64,000 nt of DNA from Anseranas semipalmata (taxonomy: Eukaryota > Chordata > Aves > Anseriformes > Anseranatidae), in the NCBI GenBank assembly GCA_013399115.1, contig VXAA01001428.1:1005-65004 (forward strand), read 5' to 3'. The notes under the pieces are model-generated. The model ran no database searches. It saw only the letters and a program-made list of their open reading frames with translations, and was not told the origin of the DNA. The position numbers and the translations under genes were made by a program. Positions 52,463-64,000 of this stretch are shown in pieces. Each line of letters starts with the position of its first letter. The first letter of the stretch is position 1.

Positions 52463-55400
52463 TTCCAGGAAAAAAGAAATTCTGTCTCATTTGTAAGAGG
52501 AGATGTTGAAGAATGTCCTGGTTTTACTCACTACACTGGTGGAAAAGCACCCTCCTCAAAATAACCTCTGGACAGATTACATGCTGTAGGAACACATTTT
52601 TTAATATAGATGCTTGTCAATGGCAGCTTTAGATTGCCTGCTTCCCAAAAAGTGTTGTTATTTTTATGAATTAAGATACCTGATTGCTTGTTCATAATTA
52701 ATTTTCTCTTTTCTTCTCTAAATGGCTTTCTGACTTTTTTCTGACTCTTTTTTTTTCCTGGTTGAATCACAATGAGACCTGTGATGAACATTATGTTTCC
52801 TGCTTGCTAAGATACTATAGCCTGTATAAAACTAATCACAAAAATGTTCAGAACTGGTCATCTGCTTACCTATATAGTTTTGTACTAAAGGCCTGAGCTC
52901 TACTTTGTCATTAGTAGTGTACACAATCAATTATGGGATTATCATTCTGGTAGTCATGCAATTTCTATTGGATGCCATAATTTGTCTTGATGATTGAAAA
53001 AAGTGCTATAAATTAGTTATTTCATGCAATTTCTTTTTTTTTCTTTTTTTGAGGTAATGTTATGTAATCTAACAATAACACTAGGACTACAAATGCCACA
53101 AGGTTTCTACTTATAAGAAATAGTTATGTTCTTAATTTTGAAGACTATAGTTTGATGTTTATCAAATCAAACTTCAGAGTCTCTAACAGGAAATGATAAG
53201 TTGTAGGCCTGTTTCAACATCTGGGGAGAACGGGATGGTTCTGTCCTGTGCCATTAAAAGGCTTAGCATATTAATAGGTCCTATCAGCCATTGAGCTGCA
53301 GGACACTGACATACATCAAAGAGGAAGCAGTGGTAAAGCAAAAGTGACATTAATTCCCTGCCAAATGAAATAGAACTATTATTTTGAGATAAATTAAATC
53401 ATATAAATGAAAAAAAAAAATCCCTAAACATAAAATTATGCTCTGTTAATTTGTGGTCACTTTTAATTTCATTTTCTATGACATTTTCTTGACAAAATTG
53501 TTGTCTTGGTTTCGTATCAGATTTAGTTTTCACCAAAGGCAGTTGTACTGCAACACAACAACAAAAAACACAGAAATAAATTTATATTTCAACTGAAACA
53601 GAAACTGTTAGACACAAATAGGTCTTTTCCACCCTGTTCAGTATTCCTGGTGAGTTTAATTTTAGTTAATACAAACAAATAGTAAACTTATTCGAATTTG
53701 TGCCTGTTGATGCAGATACTAACATGTCAGGATCAAACAGGGGAGGACCTAACTCATCCATGTGTTGTTTCATATGAAAGACTGTACTTTTTCTCTTCCT
53801 GCTCTTCAGTGAAACAGTTAAGCATTTGCTAGATTAATTGGCTTGTGAAATTACCTCATCCTGGCCCTCTCCTGATTTTGTCTGTATATTTATTATTCCT
53901 CTCCTTACCTCTCTTCACACATTTGTTCTGACCTCTAAGCCTTACATTCGCAATTACCTTTTGAGTCATTTTGTCAAAAAAAAAAAAATAATAATAATTT
54001 TGGAGAGATTAGCTCATTCCATGAAGAAAGCAGGAACAGGTTGAAATAGACTTTATTGGAGACTTGTAATCCCTGTTGTGTCTGTGTATTCTTCTTGTCA
54101 ATTCAGAAAGCATCAGAAGCAAAAAAAAAACACCCTTCTTTAAGACTACTTGACTCATATATTTTCGATTTTGTACCCTTGAAGTACAGTGGAAAAACAG
54201 ACAGAAAACTAATACTTAGCTTAACTTGTAACTTAAATTTAAGTTATGATTTATTCCCTTTTTATAAACAGGATAAATATTACTATAGTTCTCATATTTC
54301 TTTCTTTGTACTGTATTTGCTATGTGAGGCTTTGGAGACCCTTCCTCTTTCTCATTTTCTGTTTCCCCCATAAGAAGGTGAAGGGTAGTAATACTACAAA
54401 AAGGGTAATAAATTCCCTCTACACATGTACATGTCAGCGGTCACAGAAATTGTGACTAAAATGACAGATACAATAAGTATTCTTCAGGGTCTTTTGTTAG
54501 TTTGGATTTAGGTCACAAAGTGTATTTCCCAGGCTGTCATTCTACGATGAGCCAGTCTGACGACGTAAATGTTCTTTTAGCTTTTTCAGAGCCTCAGCTA
54601 TGTAACAGCATTGAATTAATAGTTTTCAGAACTTTTTAAGTGTTCCTAACAATCCACATTAAGCCATAAAGATTAATTTTTAAACAGTACTTTTCCTGCT
54701 TAAATCCTCAGCCCATGTTTCCATATGGTTTCATTTTAATGCCCCTGAATCCATACTTCTATTATTGCTTGCCCCCTTTTACTGGAATTCACTGGAGGAA
54801 AGTGCTATTAGGGTTTTCCTTTTTGCAGAAGGGAGTAGTTATTCTGAAAAGAGAGCACAAGATGAAATAAAAGGGTACATTTATGAACAAAATGGACATA
54901 ATGGTCAAGGTTTTCTATTGAATCTTTGTGGTCTAGAGAGGATCACTAGTATTCTGAATGAGAGCAAAGGCTCTCAGAAAAAAATAAGTAAATTAACAGC
55001 ATTTTCTGGAAGCCTAATTTTGATCTTATTGCCCCATGCATCTTTCTAATTTTGATGAATCTTAGAAATGGAAAATATATCTATTCACAAAGATGATTTT
55101 TGTTAAGCTACATGACAACTGTATAAGTAGCATCTAACAGGTTTGGACAGTTCAGAGAACTTTACAGCTTCATATTTAGATATTAGATGTACTGCTAATT
55201 TATATTACCTCATTAGAAATGCATATTCAAAACCAGACACATTTTGAGCACATTTTAACCTAAAAGACTTTGTAAGATCTCTTCAGATGTGTTTAACCCA
55301 ACTGTATTTCTCACATGCTCATAATGTAAGTCCTCCATGCATTCAGTGGAGGTATTCATGACCCTAAAGAAATTTGGAACATGCTAAAATGCATTGCTAA

Positions 55401-56073
55401 ATTGAGCCATCCAATTCCAGTAAACTGAAATGTAAAACAAAACTGAGATCTTCAAATAACAAGGAAAGAACTGCAAAAAAGTACAACTTTCAAAAGATGA
55501 AGAAAAAGGTTTTTAAAACAAGCTTGTCACAATTTTCTGCTTGGATTAAAAAAGTGCAAAATTTTGCAGTGACTTGAGATACCCCCCTATTCGCAAACTT
55601 GAAAATTGCATTTCAGAAGGTTAACAAGAATCTCCTTCACTGAGAAGGAATTTTACCTTTCCTTAGTTTTCTGTCTTTAAGAACACAGACAACATTGTTG
55701 AAACTTGTTTTTACATGTTTCTGACTTTCAATTTCTACAGATATTTCTTGAAAAATGTCCAAGTTACAAAGTCCATACACAACATTCACAATTCCAACAG
55801 TGGTCACTGTTTGGTTTATTTGCAGGGAAAATTATATATTCAGAAAAAAAAAAAAAAAGCAGAATTTTTGATATTGATATTCAACTGTGTTTAATTGCTA
55901 ATTATTTACAACAAAATAAAAGTGAATTTGAGGAATTCATATGTAAATTAATTTGAGCTTTGCCTTGAATAATTATCTTTATGACCCTCTCCATCACCAC
56001 AGCCTTCAGTGTTAAGGGTCTCCCAAAGAAGGAAAAGCCTATGGTTTCTTTCCTATGGTTCTTTTCTAATTCC

Positions 56074-56165
56074 TCTAGTGGAAGGTGTCCCTGCCCACAC
56101 CAGGGAGGTTGGAACCAGATGATCTTTAAGATCCCTTCCAACTCAAACCATTATGATTCTATGAT
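56074..56165 (+). mobile_element. CR1 LINE 3-prime tail, about 90 bp
   Basis: The sequence shows the end of a CR1 element on the plus strand: CTAGTGGAAGGTGTCCCTGC, then GGAGGTTGGAACCAGATGAT, CTTTAAGATCCCTTCCAAC, and the terminal TATGATTCTATGATT units. It is extremely 5-prime truncated, as is usual for CR1 copies, and has no coding content. Confidence 0.88.
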
Positions 56166-56389
56166 TTATTATGGTTTAACTGTAGCCTCATCAGTTTAAA
56201 AGTTTTCCTTTGCAACTCAGATTTCTGTTTTCAGATTTTACCTTTCTTGAAGGGTTTTGCATTGATAGCTTCTCATTCTGAAGAATTGGTACAAGAAAAT
56301 AAACTGCAATAGAATATTGATGAATGCAGGTTATCGTGCTTGTAAGTCACATTTCTAGAAATAGTGGCAAGGCATTATGTTTTTTTTAA

Positions 56390-56560
56390 CGATATATGTG
56401 GACTGAAAGGGATCTTCTAGCTCATCCAATCTCCTCCTATTTCAGGAAAGTACATCATGTAATCTTTTTAATAAATTGATGAAATTCTGTCTTAAGATTA
56501 TCTAGGGTATTTTTGCCTTAGTGCTCCTTCTGGAAGATAAGAACTTCATTTCTCTTTCTA
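56390..56560 (-). mobile_element. Possible degenerate older CR1-like tail
   Basis: The plus strand reads GGACTGAAAGGGATCTTCTA and then GCTCATCCAATCTCCTCC, which resembles the reverse complement of diverged CR1 tails (GGAAGGGACCT, ATCATCTAGTCCAACCCC). The similarity is short and decays quickly to the right, so this is only a suggestion. Confidence 0.3.
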
Positions 56561-59500
56561 TTGTGTCTTGAGATTGTATTTGACCTGTAGGATATCCAGA
56601 TGACACAGTTGTGTTGTATCATTGTTCATAGTCCCTTAGTCTAGAGTCTCATTCTTTTTTTCTCTTGTAACTTTACCTATCCAGTTCTTTGTAGGTGGTA
56701 TCTGTGGCTTCATCGGTAGGGGTCATATATCCTAACTTTTGTTATCAACATATGTATGCATGGACTTTTGTCACACCTTAACAAATAATTTAAGCATGAT
56801 ATCTGAGGAGCACTCTGATCTGGTACTTCCTTTCTCAGGAATACGTGTGATCATCTCCTTTTTCCTCTCTTTGGCCATTTTTTTTTAGGTGCTTCACCAT
56901 ACTTCCAATAATCCACAGCTTCTTCCAGCATAACTTAGAATTTCCTTTATGGTGCCATAACACATTTTTTTCTGATGCCCAAGGGGATTGTTGCTGTTGC
57001 ATTTCCTTTGTCTGAAAATATGTTATCTGATCGAAGAATGTCAGTATCTGACCACACTATGTCAGTAGGACAAAATTTATGTGTAGCATTTTACCTATCT
57101 TTTCTTGGCTACCTTTTAAAATTAATTAATTAATTAAATTGTTGCCTTCTGCTGTGAAGTTTTGCACACTGGTAGGGTCATTCTAGCAAGCCGTAGTTGC
57201 TTGTATCAATTTCAAGCCCTTCTTAAAAATAAATGCAACAATATGTATTCTCTCATCAAAGAGTGTCATTATAGATAAAGATCTTATCTACAGGGCAGCC
57301 TCATGGAACCTAAAGCTTTTTCTGCCAGATCTTTAAGAAACAAAAATTACAAGCTATACATTTCCCAAAATGTCATTTGCTTCTGCCACTTGCTATGACA
57401 ACCAGCTGAAATATGTAAGACAGAAACTAAACTTTGCTTACTAATGGAAAAAGACCGTGTTGTGATGTCTGCAACTGTAAATATCAGTGAAAGTTTAAAT
57501 ACTTCCATATGAAAATAAGCTCCAAACTCAGACTTCCGAGGGAATGTTTTTATTGGAAGTTGATTGTAGCCTAGTCCAAGTTTATTCTTGTTTTTGTATT
57601 ATTCATTGCTTTTTTGACAAGTCACCAAGTCCTGCTTTTTTTTTTTTTTTTTCTGGCATAGGTCATCCTCCTCTTTTTATAGCAAAAGTAGGTGGAGAGG
57701 AGTCATCAGAAGGAAATAACAAAAGGTCCTTTGTATTTCTATATCATTCCACTTAAATATTTGGAGGAAGGTTGTATCTCTTTGTAGCATCCTGGGCACT
57801 GATTTCCCTATCGCCTATTTCTGACAGCAGAATTACAGTTAGAATACAATTGCCATGTAGCCTGTCAAAAGATGTCTTGGAGACCTCTTGCAGAAGTGTC
57901 TCACGATGACTGAAAATGTAGTCTATTTTCAGCAAAATATGTGAAGAAAATATATTTCTATTTGCTTATTTTCAGTGATTTTTATATGAGAGGGCTTTTT
58001 TTTTGTAAGATAAAATGCAAAAACATAAAAGCTTAATGACTCTTGTTTTCTAACAGCTAAAACCCTGTAGTTTTGTGGATTTTGATTGTAAAATACTACA
58101 AAAAAGATCCGTTATTTTTCAAGATGGTTCCCTTCTTTTTCATCTTATTTTTATATAGACAGCAAAAAGTAACAGTTTTTGAAAATATGGGTGGCATTTC
58201 CTTTAAAAATCTTTTAATGGTGTATAGGTATTCCTTGATGGAAGTAGAGATGATGTCAAAAAAGGCAACTGTCACACAAATCGTCATGTCAATGGAAAAA
58301 TAGAAGAGTCTTTTCTTCCACCATGCATGGGCCAAGTAAGTGAGATCCAGACTTCATTCTCAGAGCATATCAAGAGAATTTTGTGACTGATGCCTTCACC
58401 TGCAGTTAGGTCTGCTGAAATAATTAATGAATCTCAGCGAATCACACTGCTGAAATTAGCATGAGAAATGCAATAGTCACTATTTTGTAGTTTTCCCTTG
58501 CTTTTCACACTGCTTACCTTTATATTGCTGCAGCCTGGATGTCGTTTTTAGCAAGGCTGGTTGCCCATGTCCTTTGCAGTGAAAATCTAAGCAAGATCAT
58601 CAACATGCTGGTAGCTAATACCTTCAGGCGGTTCTACCCAAGACAGAAAGTTCTTCCACTGGAAACATTTAGAGAACAAACCATCTTATTGCAGGAAAAA
58701 ATAACGGGATCTTCCCAACACCAAACTGCACACACACAAAGCTCTCATGAGTGGAGGAGTAATATTGCACAGTGGCTTGCTGGGCTTGAGCTAACGTGAG
58801 TGCTCAAAATTGGCTGCAGATTTCTCCAACTAGCAATGCAGTGAAGGTTCAGAAACTGTGTTTTCCCTTCTCTCTTTTGCTCTTTTTTTTTTTTTTTTTT
58901 TTCCTCCAGTCAATCAGCTAGTACCTGGTAACTATGTCTGTGAAATCCTAATGGACACAAGGCAATTCTCTTGATGCTCTGAAGTATGAAGGTAATAGCA
59001 TAGTCTCTGCTTAGTTACTTCTGCAAAACTAGCTTTCTCTCCACTGGGATGTTACAAGACAGTACCTTTTAATTACCTGCTGTAAAATCAACTTTCTGGA
59101 ATAAAAACAAGGCCACGTAAGTTTTGTTTATGTGTTTTAACTCCTCTTACTTGCTTGCTAGGACTAGTAGTCCATCTGGCTATTTTAATATGATTTATTG
59201 TCATACATTTTCCCTTTTTCATTCTTTTACTGATATATTTTGGTATTTTTCTTAACCTTGTAAAAGTTGCTGTGATCCTTTCTAAAGCAGAGCTTCTTGA
59301 TGTATTTATGTTTAGTAGGTCAGATAAATTGTTCTCATGCAGACAGATCAGTGACACACAAGAAAGGAAATATGAATTATCTGCCCACATCCCATAGTTT
59401 AGATAGCATCTCAGACTGAACTATGCACCTGGGATATTCCTAGTGATATCAGGAACCCACGAGGTGTGTCCAATAGTGCTTCATTCCTTCTCATTCTTTG

Positions 59501-62500
59501 TTTCAGTCCTCCTAGCTATGTTTGTGCATACAGCAGCTCTTTAATTTCAGCATGAAAGAAATTATTCCATACAGTTATTTACTAAGAATGTCTCCACTCT
59601 TGAAGTAACATGTTGATTCCATGTACCATTGAGACTGTGTTTTGCAGTCCATTACTCAGAGTATCAAGACAGAATTGCCTAATAAGAGAAGCATAAGACA
59701 GGATGATTTGCATAGCTCAGTTGAACTTCACAGTTTGCATTTCTGAACAGGAGAAAACGCCAAGACTCCATAAGGCAACTACTTATTCCAAATCTGGCAT
59801 TTCTCCTATTCGGAAACACAGCTTGTGAAGTTCACTCGAGTTATTCAAATCAATCAACTTTTTTTTCCTGAGTACTTTAATAAGAAGAATGTTTTCTGTT
59901 ATTAGTATATTACGTGTACACTATTTGCATATTAAGATACTAATTGAGTATATTCACTTACCTGCTATGTCTTTTTCCCGATTCTCCAAGAAAAACCTCG
60001 GCAGTACTGTTAAAGGAGTAAGGAACATAGACAGGTTGATACATGTGTGCCTTCACTAGAGAATTAAGATGAGTATCATGCACAGCTCATTTGTGGCTTC
60101 GTCTTATGTCATTCCATCACTTGCAAGTTATACAAGTAAATCCTAGTGAGAGGTTTCACACGTACAGCATATAAATCTGACTAGAAGCCTCTGTATTGTG
60201 AATAAAATGGACTAAGGACTGTTGTTTGATCCCAAAGCTGACAGGAATGGCAAGGCCTCTGTCTGTGTGTTAGCATGTTTGGCTGTCTCACTGTATGAGC
60301 TGTATTTGAACTGCTTGTTGGGAGTGACCCTTGGCCTGTGTGAATCTCTGAAATATGACTTTGAATTGTGGGAAAGCCATTGCTGGCCTGAGCCAAAACT
60401 GTGCCTGGAACCTTGATAACAATTTCATGCTACACTTGCTCGCCCATGCTGTAGCCCTGTTTAGCTTATCAGTACAGTGTTCTCAGAAGATTTCACTGCA
60501 CCCTTGCCTGCCTCAGAAAACCAGCCAGGGCCCCTTTGCAGCTCACTAACCTAAGCCCCACATAGTTCTCCATACTGAGCGCAGCAGCTTAGGGCTACTC
60601 ACCTTCACAGATGGTGTGGAAGGGCAAAAAATGCCTCCTCCTTCCTCAAGCTAGATTTATTAATTGGCAGCAGTGCTCCTCCTTAACCTGGGGAGAGGGA
60701 GAAAAGACTGTGCATAGGAGTGACTCTGTCTAACCTCCGTCATGAAAATAAGCAACAGTTGGTTGAGCCACTGTCCCCCTTGAAGGCTTTCAACAAAGAT
60801 GTCATCTACAATTTGTAGTTTCAGTGAAACTCAAGGAAGCTTAAAAGATGCTCTGAACAGGATAGTGCAGCCAATTTGCCTGAGACAGACAGCACATCAA
60901 GTGACTGTATGTTCAAGAAAATGACAGTTATTTGGTCTGAATATGCAAATAATATGTGCAAGCTTTTTTCCATGAGTTGTTGAAAAATTGACCTTAAATA
61001 TTTTGCTTTTCATTAGAGAAGATGAGGATTTCACAATGACAGGCGTATTCAACTCTTCCTTTTCTCTGTATCAGACGTGTCAAAATATTATGTGTTTTTT
61101 TTTCTTTATTAACATAATCAGAACAAAGACTGAGAACATAGGTTCTGGGCTTGATGCATGCTGTTGACTATTTTACAAGACTATAATAAAAGCTTATTTG
61201 ATATGTTCCTATATGATTTGCTACTGTAGTGAAAAACATAGCTATTAAAACTTTATAAGCAGCTGTGGCTACTTGCTCCTGTGAAAAAGCAAATCCCAAA
61301 TGTCAGCTTGGTTTCTGTGGTTCTTCAGAAAATAGTGTATTCGAGTCTGGTCTATACTTAATAAGTTTTACTAGCATGATTATGTTTGCTAGCAGTGCAG
61401 TTTTTTTCATCATCATGACTGTGCTTCCCACTGCCCTAGTGCAGATGAAAGTATGCTGGCACTCGTGCTGAAGATATGGCTCTTGCTATGACCAGAAGTA
61501 GGACATACCTTTAAAATCATGTTTAAGCTAGAATTACCACTTCTGGATGAGGAGAATGATTGCCCAATGCGGGACTAATAAAAAGAGATGTTCTCAAGTG
61601 CAGACAAGGCTTCAGTTTCATAGACACAGAATAGTTCTGAATAAATAAAATTCTCCCTGCTTGGCAGTCAGCCCTGCTGACTCTTATGACTTTATTGTGT
61701 TTTTCAATATTTGTTTTTGTTTAGTTTCTTAAAATCCTCAAGTTCTTGCATAACATGAATGCATAGAAGCCTCTGCTTCATATTAGAACATCTTTCTAGC
61801 CTTAATATTTGTGGAGAAAAAGCTTGAAAATGTCTTACAGTCCCTGCTTTTAACACAACAAATGCAAGTATCTCAAATTTGCAGCATTATAAGATTTTGT
61901 AAGTTTTGAATCAAGTTCCTTCTTTCTCAGGCCTCCTTTTTTTTAACACTATAGTTTTGATAGTAATGACTTCTACAAATTTTCTTTGCCTGAGCTGGTT
62001 TGAAATGCGTTGGATCTCATGTACTAAAGTGTTAAGGCAAAAATGTAAATAAGATTTACTTTTTCATAGGATTGAAAAGTATTATAAAGGTATGTTTTGG
62101 AGATTTAGGGGCTTCTGTTCAAAATTGTGGCTATTTTTGTTTTCGAACCATATTACAGTATGTACACATCTTTTTTTTAGATGTGCTTTATGAACTAAAA
62201 CTTAGAAGTTGAGCTTCCTGCAGAATACAGGTTAATAACATTTCAAAATGAGTAGATTTGGAACAAATTTCACAAGCACAAGGTATCCCACACTGTTGTT
62301 AAAATAAACAGTGCCCACGAGCCTCCTCAGATGTTGTATCAAGAAGGAGCTTTCTGCCCGTATGTGACTGTACACATCTGCTAATTCAGAGATCTAAATG
62401 TGAAATCCAGCACTCAGGGACACCAGGTGGATATCTGATACTCTCAGAGGAATTTGGGCTTCATAAACCATTGTATGGATTATTCACAGCCATGCAATTT

Positions 62501-63706
62501 TTTTCCCTGCTTGTGACAGAAAAAAATACGGGTGAAATATTTGCATCAATAATTAATCTTGGTATAAATCAATACAAGTTACTAATAAATGAGAAACAGA
62601 CACATGTCACTGCCAAAAATCAGCTGTTAATGTCTCTTCACCTACTGAAATAGCATGCTACGTATCACAAGTGTTCTATTACTAACTACAAAATATTTCA
62701 TTAGGTGGAAGTCAGGAATACTCTCCAGTTCTACCATTAATGCTGCATTCATAGCATGATATAATTTGAGATTGGAATAAGTGTGCATATAGCACAAGAA
62801 ATAAGGAGATGCAACTCTCTGAGTCTACATTTAGTGACTGCATTCAGAAGTACTTAGACAATTTAGATGCTTAAGGGCTCAATTCACTTGTCCACACACA
62901 GGGATCTTGTGCCATTTAAAACGGTATCCCAGGATTCCTCATGGGGCTGTCAAATATGGCACAGGAGTTTTGGAAAACTGTGTTGTTTGGGAACAGCAGC
63001 TGGAGGCCAACCAGGATATCCTAGGGTGCCTGAAGTGGCACCAGATGAGTGTGTAGTGGCAACTGAACTTTAAACCTTCAAAGTCCAGACTGAATTCAAG
63101 CTTAGGATCTGTTCTTGAAGATGGTATATGTGCTACTTCTTCTAAAGAACAGAGTAACAGTCAGTCTTTTTTTCAGAGTGGATATCCCTTTCTAATCAGT
63201 ATGCTCGATCAACATACTGACTCTTTCCTTAATGAAAAATACTCTTTCCATGCCCAAAAATAACGCAGGTGGTGAGGGAGGGACAACACCCACCTCCTTT
63301 GGCCACACTGCAGACATGGGCAAAAACCCATAAGTTTAGCTACATCCCACAGTGATACCCTGGTGGTGATCACCCTTCTGAAAAATGGCAGGGATGGGTG
63401 TGATTTCTACAAGCCAAGGATTGTCAGGGAAGTGATCTAATCAGCAGACTAGTGTGACCAATGGATATTTTAAAGAAAATGATCAATCTGTCCTTACTGG
63501 CCTGATCATTTCATGGTATAGTATACACAATTCTGAATTTAATTCTCAAATCTTTATGTACCTGACACCTGTACATGAATCCAGCAATAAATCAGTCAGA
63601 AATGGTACTTAAGTCTCAGAGAAATATAGGAACTGTTAAATACTTTATCCCTCGGCAGTGATTAAACTCACCATCCACATAGGGGTCTCACCTAGTAGCA
63701 CAACAT

Positions 63707-63827
63707 CAGGGCTTCCCAAAGTTTTCCCTTAGCAACCCTACTTCCAGGGTCACAACCCCACTTTCATTTTCACTTCCAGGCTTGTGGGCCCCAAGTGGGG
63801 TCATGACCCTAACTTGGGAACTGCTCT
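63707..63827. mobile_element. Short palindromic DNA transposon remnant, hAT/Charlie-like
   Basis: The left end CAGGGCTTCCCAAAGTT and the right end, whose complement reads CAGTTCCCAAGTT, are imperfect terminal inverted repeats of the CAG..TTCCCAA type seen in hAT-Charlie elements. Inside, AGGGTCACAACCCCACTT on the left is matched by the complement of the right part, AGGGTCATGACCCCACTT, making a long imperfect palindrome with a loop near 63765-63795. No transposase is present, so it would be a nonautonomous copy. A clean 8-bp target-site duplication is not evident, and the exact right end may be 63823 or 63827. Confidence 0.6.
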
Positions 63828-64000
63828 ATAACACATTGAAAAAATTAACATACCAGCCAGTAAATACATCAGCAAAACAAACCCATCCAGGCTACCCAGG
63901 ACCCTGCGCAGCCTGCCATCCCTAGAGGCCTTACCTATTAAACATGGGTCAGATTTTCAAAAATGTGATCTACTTGCAAGCTCACACACTGCTTTGGGCA
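63828..64000. other. Window end, nothing recognised
   Basis: Short intergenic stretch after the palindromic element. I see no gene, repeat or signal in it. Confidence 0.6.

Larger units (their letters stand above)
49576..63706. other. Intergenic DNA upstream of NDUFS4, right part
   Basis: This stretch is AT-rich and has no exon of a recognised gene. FST would be the next gene expected on the minus strand from vertebrate gene order, but I saw none of its cysteine-rich follistatin-domain exons. Contents noted: poly-T at 49697-49718 and 58883-58902, TTAA-unit repeat at about 57118-57138, an 11-bp hairpin at 52436-52462, a CR1 tail at 56074-56165, a possible older LINE remnant at about 56390-56560, and GC-richer patches at about 51240-51720 and 60220-60700. 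Short open frames are not supported as genes. Confidence 0.7.

Noticed and set aside
54765..55049. 94-codon plus-strand frame
   Set aside because: It has no ATG start, no splice context and no recognisable motif; the length is unremarkable for chance.
58539..58799. 86-codon plus-strand frame
   Set aside because: It resembles no known protein and has no supporting signals; treated as chance.
45221..64000. FST (follistatin) exons
   Set aside because: Expected upstream from vertebrate gene order, but none of the cysteine-rich follistatin-domain exons could be read on the minus strand.

Overview
The window reads as avian nuclear DNA: AT-rich, intron-dominated, and carrying many fragments of the chicken-repeat-1 (CR1) LINE family, with the typical 3-prime end of repeated ATTCTATG-like units, and no recognisable mammalian SINEs. 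The species cannot be fixed from this sequence alone.

The only protein-coding gene I can identify is NDUFS4, the 18 kDa (AQDQ) accessory subunit of mitochondrial complex I. It is transcribed from the minus strand, so it runs right to left. Exon 3 lies at 2105-2277 (173 bp) and exon 2 at 19697-19775 (79 bp). Both have canonical splice sites and the same lengths and phases as the human exons. Exon 1 is not visible. A CpG island at about 43890-44840 sits where the promoter and exon 1 should be, but it is interrupted by a 339-base assembly gap (44081-44419) that probably hides the first coding exon. Exons 4 and 5 would lie to the left of the window.

Layout: 1-2104, part of intron 3, with an intragenic CpG-rich patch at 1-465; 2278-19696, intron 2 (17.4 kb), with no CR1; 19776 to about 44080, intron 1, with seven CR1 fragments, six of them in the sense direction of the gene; about 43890-44840, promoter island; 44841-64000, upstream intergenic DNA. 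The intergenic part holds a candidate 45-bp spliced exon (45176-45220), an eroded tandem repeat of 81-87 bp units (49286-49575), a small CR1 tail (56074-56165), and a palindromic hAT/Charlie-like element (63707-63827). From the known vertebrate gene order FST would be the next gene upstream, but I saw no FST exon here.

I found no RNA gene, CRISPR array or clearly new biological system. The observations most worth following are the candidate alternative first exon of NDUFS4 at 45.2 kb, the tandem repeat at 49.3 kb, the sense-biased confinement of CR1 to intron 1, and the CpG-rich patch inside intron 3.
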